The position numbers and the translations under genes are program-made. Positions 7,010 through 14,731 of a stretch of 35,281 nucleotides of DNA are shown in pieces. The DNA comes from Helicobacteraceae bacterium (lineage in GTDB: Bacteria > Campylobacterota > Campylobacteria > Campylobacterales > Sulfurimonadaceae), in assembly GCA_027063225.1 (NCBI GenBank), contig JAMOSG010000033.1, positions 1 to 35,281 of the forward strand. The letters run 5' to 3'. The notes under the pieces were generated by a model. That model was not told the DNA's origin. It saw only the letters and a program-made list of their open reading frames with translations, and did not search any database. The stretch's first letter is position 1. Each line of letters begins with the position of its first letter.

Positions 7010-8887
7010 GTGAATAAAATCTTTTTTTATAAAATATACCATGCTAATCTTGCATTTTCTTCAATTGAGTATGAAGAGATTCCTACTGTTATAGATAAAT
7101 GCTACACTCCACTTCTAGAATTTGTACAAAAAACAGAAACTAAAATCGGTATTGAATTAAGTGGCTATACTCTAGAGCAAATTAAGTATTTTCGTCCAGA
7201 ATGGATAAAGTTTTTCTTAAAACTTTATAAGAAAGGTCTTATAGAACTTATTGGTAGTGGTTATATGCAAATAATTGCACCTCTTACTCCTTATAAAGTC
7301 AACCTTTACAATCAAGAAGTCGGTTTAGAAATATATCAAAAAATTTTAGGTCTTAGACCAAAAATTGCTTTTGTAAATGAACAAGTTTTTGCAACATCTC
7401 TTGTTGATCTTTACTTTGAAGTTGGCTACGAAGCACTTGTAATGGAATGGAATAATGCTTATAGTGCTAATCGTTTTCAATTTCTACGAGAAGATGCTTA
7501 TAGGCCTGTATATATCCAAGGAATAGAACACTCTTTGAAACTATTATGGAGTGATTCTTTACTTTTTCAACAATTTCAACGTGTTGCTCACTTTGAAATT
7601 ACACATAAAGAATATATACAAACTTTACAAGAGTATATAAATAAAGGATATAAAACATTACCTCTTTATAGTTCTGATTTAGAAATTTTTAATTACCGTC
7701 CAGGAAGATTCTCAACAGAGACAACACTAACTAATGATGAATGGAATAATATAACAAACCTTGTAAAAAAAATTAAAGATTTTGGTAGTTTTATACTCCC
7801 ATCTCAAGTATTAAAATTTACAATAAATAAAACTTTACAATTAACAAATGCTAAAAATCCCATTTTAGTAAAAAAACAAAAAAAATACTCCCTTAGTCGT
7901 TGGGCTGTATGTGGTAGAGGTTCTAACTACATTAATACTTTATGTCATCAAAATCTTCCTCATCTTAATAAAAAACTTCTTGAATATTTTGGTAGTGATT
8001 ATAAAACACATATAACATATAAAAAATATACAAAAGCAATTAAATATTTAGAAAAAAATCGTACATTAACTCAGCATTCTAAACCTCGTAATGTAAAAAA
8101 AATCTCTCTAATACTATTTCAACGCTTTGCCATTTTCTCTCAAAATAACTTTAACCTACAATTTAATCTTGCAAAAGGAGCAACACTTCACTCCATCCAC
8201 TACAAAGAACAAGAATACAATTTTGGTAGCGTTTTACATGGTGAGTTTGAACACATAGACTATGGTGCAGATTTTTACACAGGAACAACATCTATAGAAT
8301 CTTCTTGTTTTCCTAAAGCAACTAATCTTCATCCTACTCACATACAAGCCTATGCTATAGAAAATGGCATCTATGTTTTTTCATCTACTACACCTCTAAA
8401 TCAATTTGCAAAAGAAAAAAAACGCTGGATTTTAGACACCAATACAAAAAAGCTTACACTTCAAATCAAGCTCTATACCACACAATTTTTTCCTGCTTCT
8501 ATTCGTTTAGGAACTTTTACATTAAAAACTCAACAAATATCAGATAATCTATGGTACAGTATTGCAAATGGTGGGAAAATAGCAGAAAAATTCTCTTTAA
8601 AAGAACAAGAAATTTCTCAACATAAACCTATCTCTTTGCATGTTAGTAGTCAATCAGGACTTGGTATTAGTGATGGAAAAATTTCATTTGGTAAAGAGCA
8701 AACTACTCTTGCAGAAATTCAAGTTGATCTAGCATACTCTACACCTTTTGTTATGCTACAACATAATCAAGATAGGTCCAATACTCTTACACGACTTCAT
8801 TTTGGCCTACAAGAAATAGACGATACACTCAAAGAACATACACAAAGAGAATTTAAACTCCAATATTCTATAAACTTAAATTTATAA
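7010..8887 (+). CDS. Glycoside hydrolase family 57-like protein
   Basis: This 625-residue protein resembles GH57 enzymes (alpha-amylase, 4-alpha-glucanotransferase, branching-type). Residues 1-270 look like the (beta/alpha)7 barrel: IYHANLAF (9-16) near the usual family start, IGIELSGYTLEQI (46-58), LIGSGYMQ (80-87). FVNEQVF contains E124 in the place of the nucleophile, and YSSDLE (220-225) offers D223 as the acid. Residues about 365-625 resemble the beta-sandwich domain of the family. GTG at 7010 is chosen over TTG at 7007 because AAAGGA then has a six-base spacer. It is the last gene of the operon and is followed by a terminator hairpin. Why a retaining glycosidase or transglycosidase belongs to a sugar-synthesis operon is unclear; trimming or transfer on the polymer is possible. 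Confidence 0.7.
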   Translation: MNKIFFYKIYHANLAFSSIEYEEIPTVIDKCYTPLLEFVQKTETKIGIELSGYTLEQIKYFRPEWIKFFLKLYKKGLIELIGSGYMQIIAPLTPYKVNLYNQEVGLEIYQKILGLRPKIAFVNEQVFATSLVDLYFEVGYEALVMEWNNAYSANRFQFLREDAYRPVYIQGIEHSLKLLWSDSLLFQQFQRVAHFEITHKEYIQTLQEYINKGYKTLPLYSSDLEIFNYRPGRFSTETTLTNDEWNNITNLVKKIKDFGSFILPSQVLKFTINKTLQLTNAKNPILVKKQKKYSLSRWAVCGRGSNYINTLCHQNLPHLNKKLLEYFGSDYKTHITYKKYTKAIKYLEKNRTLTQHSKPRNVKKISLILFQRFAIFSQNNFNLQFNLAKGATLHSIHYKEQEYNFGSVLHGEFEHIDYGADFYTGTTSIESSCFPKATNLHPTHIQAYAIENGIYVFSSTTPLNQFAKEKKRWILDTNTKKLTLQIKLYTTQFFPASIRLGTFTLKTQQISDNLWYSIANGGKIAEKFSLKEQEISQHKPISLHVSSQSGLGISDGKISFGKEQTTLAEIQVDLAYSTPFVMLQHNQDRSNTLTRLHFGLQEIDDTLKEHTQREFKLQYSINLNL

Positions 8888-8898
8888 ATGCCACTTAA

Positions 8899-8928
8899 GT
8901 ACCATAAAAGCTCCTCTTTTTATGGTAC
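8899..8928 (+). terminator. Terminator-like hairpin after the glycan operon
   Basis: A perfect 11-bp inverted repeat (GTACCATAAAA / TTTTATGGTAC, loop of eight) lies 12 bases after the GH57 stop. It is followed by a T-rich but interrupted stretch (TCTGTTCTTATTTTATTTT). This fits a Rho-independent terminator for the plus-strand operon. The A/U-rich lower stem makes it moderate rather than strong. Confidence 0.6.
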
Positions 8929-8964
8929 CATCTGTTCTTATTTTATTTTGAAGGATACTTCTTT

Positions 8965-9558
8965 ATGCAACAAACAAAACAGTTTTTTTATCTGCTTTTA
9001 ACACTTTTCACTTTAGTAGCTGGGTATGCCTATTTACGTTATGCCTACAAAGTGACAGACTCAACACCTTTTACACAAGAGATAGTTCTTATTTTACTAG
9101 GTACTATTGCTACTGTTTTTATTACAGCATTATTGCTTAACAAACAAACAGCAGTAGAGATAGAAAAAGAGCAAAATATTAAATTTTTAGATTTAAAAAC
9201 ACAAACCTATGAGCGTTTGCTTAACCTTATGGAGGATATGTCAGTAGCAAATCAACTTAGTGATGCAAACATTACAAAACTTCAGTTTATTACCCATAGA
9301 CTTGCTATTTTTGCATCTCCTGCTGTACTTAAAGAGTATAACAATTTTTTAGAGGTTATTTCTGAGATTTCCAAAGATGGAACATTTGAAAAAGATGAAG
9401 AAACATTAGCAGAGGCTCTTGGAAAACTCACTATCCAAATACGTTTTGATCTTCTTAATGAAAACCCATCTCTTACACCATATTCAGCAGAACAAATTAA
9501 AACAATGATTAAGAAAAACTCAGATAGTTCTAGTCATATTAATATCCAAAAGAGTTAA
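8965..9558 (+). CDS. Hypothetical two-pass membrane protein with cytoplasmic helical domain
   Basis: The 197-residue protein is not recognised. Two hydrophobic segments (about 7-24 and 39-59) would form a short membrane hairpin. They are followed by a roughly 135-residue, mostly helical, soluble part with charged stretches beginning VEIEKEQNIKFLDLKTQTYE. No catalytic motif is seen. The start at 8965 follows AAGGATA at a somewhat long spacing. It is separated from the glycan operon by a terminator and convergent with cheR. Its last four codons and stop form one arm of the shared terminator. A role as a membrane anchor or regulator is possible but unsupported. Confidence 0.7.
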   Translation: MQQTKQFFYLLLTLFTLVAGYAYLRYAYKVTDSTPFTQEIVLILLGTIATVFITALLLNKQTAVEIEKEQNIKFLDLKTQTYERLLNLMEDMSVANQLSDANITKLQFITHRLAIFASPAVLKEYNNFLEVISEISKDGTFEKDEETLAEALGKLTIQIRFDLLNENPSLTPYSAEQIKTMIKKNSDSSSHINIQKS

Positions 9559-9579
9559 AGAATTTTTTTAACTCTTTTG
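9547..9579. terminator. Bidirectional terminator built from the two convergent stop regions
   Basis: A perfect 12-bp inverted repeat (CAAAAGAGTTAA / TTAACTCTTTTG, loop of nine with T run) spans the end of the plus-strand membrane protein gene and the end of minus-strand cheR. Each arm contains a stop codon and the last codons of its gene, so both proteins end in Gln-Lys-Ser. Only nine bases separate the two stops. It can serve transcripts from both sides. Confidence 0.7.
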
Positions 9580-10395
9580 AAAAACATACGAATGGGTTAA
9601 AATAGGTTTAAATTTTGATTTATCTATATTGTTAGAATCAGCATGCCCCAAAAAGAGGTATCCATCCTCTTTTAACAATCTTTCAAACTGCTCATAACAC
9701 CTTTTTTTATCTTCTAAATTAAAATATATAAGCATATTTCTTGAGAAGATAATATCAAATTTTCCCAATTCTTTCTCCAATGATAAATCAAAAATATTTT
9801 TTTGTAAAAAAGTAGCACTTTGTTTTAATGTTTCATCTATTTTATAACTATTCCCCTCTTGCACAAAATATTTTTCTAAAAGGTTTTGTGGTAACTTAGA
9901 AACACTCCTTTTATCATAAAGCCCTTTTTTTGCTTTGGCAATCATCATAGAGTCTATATCTATTCCAACTAACTCAATATACGCTTTTTCTAATAAACCT
10001 TTTGTATTTAAAATCGCTAACATTATGGAATAAAGCTCTTCTCCACTAGAAGATGGTGAAACTAAAATTCTCACTTTTGGCATATTTTTTTTACCAATAA
10101 TTTTTGGTAAAATCTCATCACACAAAATAAAAAACTGCTCACTCTCTCTCCAAAAATATGTCTCATTAACAGTTATTGCATTGATTAAGTCTTGCTTAAT
10201 GTGTTGGTCATTTAAAAATCTTAAACGATGATAGAAACTATGAAAATCATCATGGCTATATTTTTTTACAATCTCATCTATTTTTCCTCTAAATCTTTGA
10301 AGTTTTTGTTCATCCAAAGAAATTCCACTATCTTTTTGTAAAAAATATGCAATTTTTTGCAATTCGCTATCTGTTAATATTTTTGTTTTTTCCAT
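9568..10395 (-). CDS. cheR: CheR-type chemoreceptor glutamate methyltransferase
   Basis: This 275-residue protein is a CheR methyltransferase, which transfers methyl groups from SAM to glutamates on chemoreceptor helices. The N-terminal helical domain (about 1-75) leads into NETYFWR (77-83), a CheR signature. SAM-binding residues are in SPSSSGEELYS (113-123; the usual form is A-x-S-x-GEE-PYS), GIDID (144-148), and FDIIFSRNMLIYF (213-225). GYLFLGHAD (245-253) closes the fold. There is no TPR extension. The start lies inside the 3' end of cheB, overlapping by 29 bases, so the two are co-expressed. Its natural substrate is presumably the double MCP of the same operon, which lacks an obvious CheR-tethering pentapeptide. 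Confidence 0.9.
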   Translation of the reverse strand: MEKTKILTDSELQKIAYFLQKDSGISLDEQKLQRFRGKIDEIVKKYSHDDFHSFYHRLRFLNDQHIKQDLINAITVNETYFWRESEQFFILCDEILPKIIGKKNMPKVRILVSPSSSGEELYSIMLAILNTKGLLEKAYIELVGIDIDSMMIAKAKKGLYDKRSVSKLPQNLLEKYFVQEGNSYKIDETLKQSATFLQKNIFDLSLEKELGKFDIIFSRNMLIYFNLEDKKRCYEQFERLLKEDGYLFLGHADSNNIDKSKFKPILTHSYVFQKS

Positions 10396-11362
10396 ATTTT
10401 ACAATCTCATCTACAATTTTATTAAACGCTAGCACTTTTGAAGCACCTCCACGTAAGGCTGCCTCTTTAGGCATTCCATATACAGTAGCACTCTCTTGAC
10501 TCTCAGCAATGGTATAAGCACCTTCTTTTCTTAAAGCAACCATACCATCAGCACCATCATCCCCTATTCCCGTTAACTCTATAGCTAACACCCTTTGTAG
10601 AGGCAACACCTCTACAGCAGAAAAAAACATCTCATCAACAGAGGGTACAAAAAATCTTTTTTTACTATTTGGTGCTAAAACAACATAATATTTATCAAAC
10701 TTCTTTTTCAAATGAAGATGTTTACCACCTTTTGCAATAATAACTCGCCCTTTTTGAAGCTCTAAATTATTTGAAGCTTCAACAACTTCAACTTCACAAA
10801 GGGTATTTAAACGCTTTGCAAAATTTGCTGTAAATTCTGTTGGCATATGTTGCACAACACATACAGCATGAGGATAATTCTTAGGTAAAGCTTTACAAAT
10901 TTGTTCTATTAAACGTGGACCACCTGTTGAAGCTCCAATTAAAACAAATCCCATCTCCTCTGTTTTAGAAACACTCTCTTGCATAAGAGTTCTTGGAAAA
11001 AAGTTTAAACTCTCCTCCACTTTTTGAAGCAAAAGAGATTTTATTTGTACAATATCTACACTCTGTGCTGGTTTTGCAACCACACCTAAAGAGAACTTTT
11101 TAAGAGATATCATCTCTTGTGTTACATCTCCAAGAAACAAAACTTTTAATTTATGATGTTGTAAAATTTGCTCTAGTAACTCTTTTTTTTCAAGAGATTC
11201 TAAATCGATAACAACTAAAGAGAAATATTTGTTTTTTAAAAAACTCTCTAACTCCTCTAATATTTTTGTAGTAACAATATCGTACCCCTCTTGCATAAAA
11301 GTTGTAGCAATAAACCTTCTTACTAAAGAGGAACTACTGAAAAAAAGTATTGATTTTTTCAT
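10367..11362 (-). CDS. cheB: CheB-type chemoreceptor methylesterase with degenerate receiver domain
   Basis: A 331-residue CheB: receiver-like domain (1-115) plus methylesterase domain (138-325). The esterase triad is intact: S145 in GASTGGP, H172 in VVQHMP, and Asp in LTGIGDDGADGM (D269 by motif alignment). In the receiver, D53 (VVIDLE) and K97 (VAKP) align with the phosphoacceptor and conserved lysine. The acidic metal-binding pair expected after strand 1 is replaced by serines (ILFFSSSS, 5-12) and the usual Thr/Ser is not evident, so phosphorylation by CheA may be lost. It lies six bases after the CheW-like gene and overlaps cheR. It should remove methyl groups or deamidate glutamines on the operon's MCP. 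Confidence 0.9.
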   Translation of the reverse strand: MKKSILFFSSSSLVRRFIATTFMQEGYDIVTTKILEELESFLKNKYFSLVVIDLESLEKKELLEQILQHHKLKVLFLGDVTQEMISLKKFSLGVVAKPAQSVDIVQIKSLLLQKVEESLNFFPRTLMQESVSKTEEMGFVLIGASTGGPRLIEQICKALPKNYPHAVCVVQHMPTEFTANFAKRLNTLCEVEVVEASNNLELQKGRVIIAKGGKHLHLKKKFDKYYVVLAPNSKKRFFVPSVDEMFFSAVEVLPLQRVLAIELTGIGDDGADGMVALRKEGAYTIAESQESATVYGMPKEAALRGGASKVLAFNKIVDEIVKYGKNKNINR

Positions 11363-11368
11363 TATTAC

Positions 11369-12667
11369 CTACCCTAAACAACAAAAATATCTACCATCTA
11401 TCTTAATAATAACCTCATCATTATAAACAATAGCTCCCCCAAATAAAGAGTGAGTATCTTTTGTTTCATTAATATCCTCTTGTGAAATATATACAATATC
11501 TTCTATCTCATCTACAACTAAAGCTACAAACTTATTATCGTACTCTATAAAAAGAGTTTGTGTATCCTCTTTCTCTAAAGGGGTCTCTAAAACTCTCCCT
11601 AAATCAAACACATTAACAGTATGAGAGCTCCATGTTGCTAAATAATCTCTTTGCTCTTTTACATCTACGCTAAAAGTTTTTGTTTTTACAAGATCTTTTG
11701 TTTCTATAACTTGACGTAAATGAGCCATCTCTATACAAAATCTCTTTTGTGCTACTACAAAAAGTAAAAACTCCTTTTTATTTTGCTCATTTTTCACCCT
11801 ATATGAATCAGTTTTTTTAGACTCTTTAAAGAAGTATTCAGCATTAAATAAAGCAACAATCTCCCCATTATAATTATAAAAAGAATCTACTTTTTGTTTT
11901 GTTTGAACCTTTTTGATCTTTTGTGTATCAAAATACTCTATATCAAAAATTTCATCAACCTCTAAAGCGATTTTATCTCCATCTTTTTCCAAAATAAGAA
12001 TATCAGACAATCGCTTACCTTCATAAAAATCTACAACTCTCACAACCTCATTACGTAAAGCAATAACCCCTTTTAAATTCTCTTGCTTTATATCAAAAGA
12101 GAATTGCTCCTTCTCATTTGGAACAACCTCTTTTACATATGAAGATGCAACTCCATATATTTTAGAATCAACTTTAAAAAGCAAATAAGCTTCTAAAAAG
12201 TTTTCATACTCTACTTGTTGCTTTTGTTTTACAACACTATGAGACATTGCAGGAATATGAAATTTTTTTAGTAGAGGTAAAGGGTGAATCTCATTGATAA
12301 TCTCATCTTTTTCTTTATAATGATTTATAATCATATCTTCACTATGAATCTCTACTGTTGGAGTTATGCTATCTACCTCTTCAATTTTAACAATCTCATC
12401 AACAACCATTCCATATTTCATACCATTATCATCATGTACAACAATAACACTTTTTGGTGTTTCTAAGTTAAGCTTTTGGTTATGATATAACATCGCAGTA
12501 TCTATAAGCAGCATAACATCATCATTATAATGAACTATCCCCAATACTGCTTTATTGAAGCTATTGAATTTTTCAAACTCTTCTAGTTCAAAAACATAAT
12601 CTACATTTTTAGTATTAAAACAATACAACCCATCCAAAAGTTTAAATTCTAATACAAAAAGCTTCAT
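11369..12667 (-). CDS. Triple CheW-domain coupling protein
   Basis: This 432-residue protein appears to consist of three CheW-like (SH3-type) domains in tandem, at about 1-135, 158-282 and 299-430. Each has the pattern 'lvF...-x-ygi-x-...-G-i...vi-x-vvD' followed by a 'D-E-I' strand: GIVHYNDDVMLLIDT and VDEI in the first, GVIALRNEVVRVVDF and VDEI in the second, YLATWSSHTVNVFDLG and VDEI in the third. CheW bridges chemoreceptors to CheA in hexagonal arrays. A three-domain version could connect several partners or form a receptor lattice alone. No histidine kinase part is present. The stop codon of the MCP gene overlaps its ATG by one base. Ordinary CheW proteins are about 150-170 residues. Confidence 0.85.
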   Translation of the reverse strand: MKLFVLEFKLLDGLYCFNTKNVDYVFELEEFEKFNSFNKAVLGIVHYNDDVMLLIDTAMLYHNQKLNLETPKSVIVVHDDNGMKYGMVVDEIVKIEEVDSITPTVEIHSEDMIINHYKEKDEIINEIHPLPLLKKFHIPAMSHSVVKQKQQVEYENFLEAYLLFKVDSKIYGVASSYVKEVVPNEKEQFSFDIKQENLKGVIALRNEVVRVVDFYEGKRLSDILILEKDGDKIALEVDEIFDIEYFDTQKIKKVQTKQKVDSFYNYNGEIVALFNAEYFFKESKKTDSYRVKNEQNKKEFLLFVVAQKRFCIEMAHLRQVIETKDLVKTKTFSVDVKEQRDYLATWSSHTVNVFDLGRVLETPLEKEDTQTLFIEYDNKFVALVVDEIEDIVYISQEDINETKDTHSLFGGAIVYNDEVIIKIDGRYFCCLG

Positions 12668-14556
12668 TATTTATCCTTTAATAAAGCTGCAACCTCTATT
12701 AAATCTGTTACATTATCTGCCATCTCTTTAGAGAGTGTTGAGATATGGTTTGCAGCAGATGTAGATTCAATAGCACTTGTCAGTGCAAGTTCTGCTGCAG
12801 TTACAGTTTGTTTTGCACCCTCTTTTGATTGAGAAATAGAATATACAATATCTTCTAATTTTGTATAAATAGTATCAAACAGTTCCACTGTTTGATCTAT
12901 CTCCTGTGTATTAAGTTGCATATCACTCACAAGTACAATAAGGTCATCTGCTTCTTTAGAACCTAAAAGTTGCATCTTATCTATCGCTTCTATAATATTT
13001 TCAACCTCATCCTCTAGGTTATCTACAATCTCATTTATTTGATCTAAACTCTGCTCTGAATTCTCAGCAAGGGTTCGAATATCATTACTCACAACAGAAA
13101 AACCATCTCCTAACTCTCCAACTCTTAATGCTTCTACTGATCCATTGATAGAAAGTGCAGCAGTTTGGACTATTGTAAGTTCTATTTTTCTTAAAAGTTT
13201 TTGTAAATATTTAATAGACTTTTTAATCCCTTTTGCATCATCTAAAACAACTGTTGTATGTGTTAGATTCTCCTTAGAATCTTCTGCAGATTTTAAGATT
13301 GTTTCAAAACTATCTTGGAATCCTAGCTTAATTTCATTCATCTCTTTTTTAACATTTTGAATGTTATTTTCTAATGCTAAAATTAATTTTTCTGCTTTAA
13401 TTGCTATCTTTTCACTTTTATGTGCATCCTCTTTTGAAAGTGTAGCTGCTTCTTTAATTTCAGCCAAAGCATTTACACTTTGAGCCATAGAACTTTCAAT
13501 TTGTTCAATAGCAGAACTTAACTCTTCAGCAGCACTTGCTAAATCATTCACCAACTCTTGAGAATCTTTTTGTTGTATCTCTTTTGCAAGATTATCTAAC
13601 ATCTTTGCCGCAGCACTTGACTGATGAAATGCAGTAGCTTGCATACTAATGGTTTGTGTCACTTCACTTACTGCACCTGCACTTTGTTCTGCTGCACTTG
13701 CAATTGTTTCAGCAGAAAGCTGCATCTTAACCATCTCTTCATCGAGATTTTTAAACTCCTCTAGTGAATAATTCACATCTTTTACAACCTCTACCAAAGC
13801 GACTATAAGCTCCTTCATCTTTTGTGCATTCTTCGAAGCATTCATAGAAGCTTGTTCTACAGAATCTTTTGTATTAATAATATTTTGCTGTACATTTTTA
13901 ACACTTGTTTGTATCTGATTTACCACATTTTTTATTTTTAATGCATGAGTATTCGATTTTGAAGACAATGCTCGAATCTCCTTTGCCATAACAGAAAAAC
14001 CTCTTCCATCCTCTTTTGCTCTTGTTGCTTCAATGGCAGCATTTAATGCAAGTAATGATGTTTTTTTTGCCAGCTTTGTAATAAGATTAACTGTTTGTGA
14101 AATCTCCTCTCCTGCTTGTGTTAGTCTATCTCCAACTAAAGCAACATCCTCAGCGGAAGAGGCAATTTTTAACATATTTTCAGAAGAGTCTGTAATTTTT
14201 ATAGAGGAACGAGTTATTGCATCCTCAAGCTTGGCTATCATTTTTGCAGAGTTTGTACTCATTTTCAAAATAGTTGAACTGTTTTGTTTTATTTCACTTA
14301 TTGAACCTAAACTCTCTTCTGCTGCACCTGCACTTTGTTCTGCTGCTGCAGCAATACTCTCCATTGTAGATTTTAATTCCTCAATAGCACTTAAACCAGA
14401 TTCTGTAGAACTCAATAAAATTTCTGAGGAATGTTTTAAGGTTGATACCTCTTGGGTAAATATCTCTTTATTGGGAGTTGATTCCCCCTTCTTCTCATCT
14501 ATTTTTATCTCTTCTTGATGTTCCTCTTCAGGAAAAATCGCATTAATAAAAGGCAT
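12667..14556 (-). CDS. Cytoplasmic methyl-accepting chemotaxis protein with two tandem signalling hairpins
   Basis: A 629-residue, almost wholly helical protein with no transmembrane segment and no sensor domain. Two complete chemoreceptor hairpins lie in series. The first tip is at about 160-200 (LLALNAAIEATRAKEDGRGF) and is close to consensus. The second, at about 457-502 (ALSINGSVEALRVGELGDGF), is diverged (QT-x-x-L-S-I-N, GDGF instead of GRGF). Each is flanked by methylation-like helices: AAAEQSAGAAEES (70-82) and ASAAEQSAGAVSEV (286-299); ASAAEELSSAIEQIESS (340-356) and TAAELALTSAIESTS (586-600). The C-terminus has no NWETF-like tether. It heads the operon with CheW3, CheB and CheR. An excellent ribosome binding site (AAGGAG) precedes the ATG. 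The input signal is unknown. Confidence 0.9.
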   Translation of the reverse strand: MPFINAIFPEEEHQEEIKIDEKKGESTPNKEIFTQEVSTLKHSSEILLSSTESGLSAIEELKSTMESIAAAAEQSAGAAEESLGSISEIKQNSSTILKMSTNSAKMIAKLEDAITRSSIKITDSSENMLKIASSAEDVALVGDRLTQAGEEISQTVNLITKLAKKTSLLALNAAIEATRAKEDGRGFSVMAKEIRALSSKSNTHALKIKNVVNQIQTSVKNVQQNIINTKDSVEQASMNASKNAQKMKELIVALVEVVKDVNYSLEEFKNLDEEMVKMQLSAETIASAAEQSAGAVSEVTQTISMQATAFHQSSAAAKMLDNLAKEIQQKDSQELVNDLASAAEELSSAIEQIESSMAQSVNALAEIKEAATLSKEDAHKSEKIAIKAEKLILALENNIQNVKKEMNEIKLGFQDSFETILKSAEDSKENLTHTTVVLDDAKGIKKSIKYLQKLLRKIELTIVQTAALSINGSVEALRVGELGDGFSVVSNDIRTLAENSEQSLDQINEIVDNLEDEVENIIEAIDKMQLLGSKEADDLIVLVSDMQLNTQEIDQTVELFDTIYTKLEDIVYSISQSKEGAKQTVTAAELALTSAIESTSAANHISTLSKEMADNVTDLIEVAALLKDK

Positions 14557-14592
14557 CCCTACTCCTTAAAATAACTGTAATAAACTAAAAAA

Positions 14593-14598
14593 ATTATA
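14593..14598 (-). promoter_or_regulatory. Probable -10 element of the MCP/CheW/CheB/CheR operon
   Basis: On the minus strand the sequence TATAAT stands 37 bases upstream of the MCP start codon, giving a leader of about 30 bases with AAGGAG near its end. Campylobacterota vegetative promoters have strong -10 boxes and weak -35 boxes, so the lack of a clear -35 is not unusual. The surrounding DNA is very AT-rich, which lowers the weight of the match. The 175-base gap between aguB and the MCP gene shows nothing else clear. Confidence 0.5.
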
Positions 14599-14731
14599 AT
14601 TAAATTTATTTAAAAAAAGAGTTGAGCTATAGATTAATTAAAAAAAATAATATTTCTTTGATAATTCGTTACAAAATAATACAACCAAATAGCCAAAAAG
14701 TGTTTGTAAATTGTCTGCTATTCCAAAAAAA

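Noticed and set aside
8965..9558. Membrane protein as a chemotaxis or sensor protein belonging to the neighbouring che operon
   Set aside because: It is on the opposite strand, has no HAMP, MCP or receiver motif, and is separated by the shared terminator.
14033..14518. 161-codon open frame on the plus strand inside the MCP gene
   Set aside because: It is antisense to a clear MCP coding region with alanine/serine/glutamate-rich codons, has no ribosome binding site and no recognisable protein.
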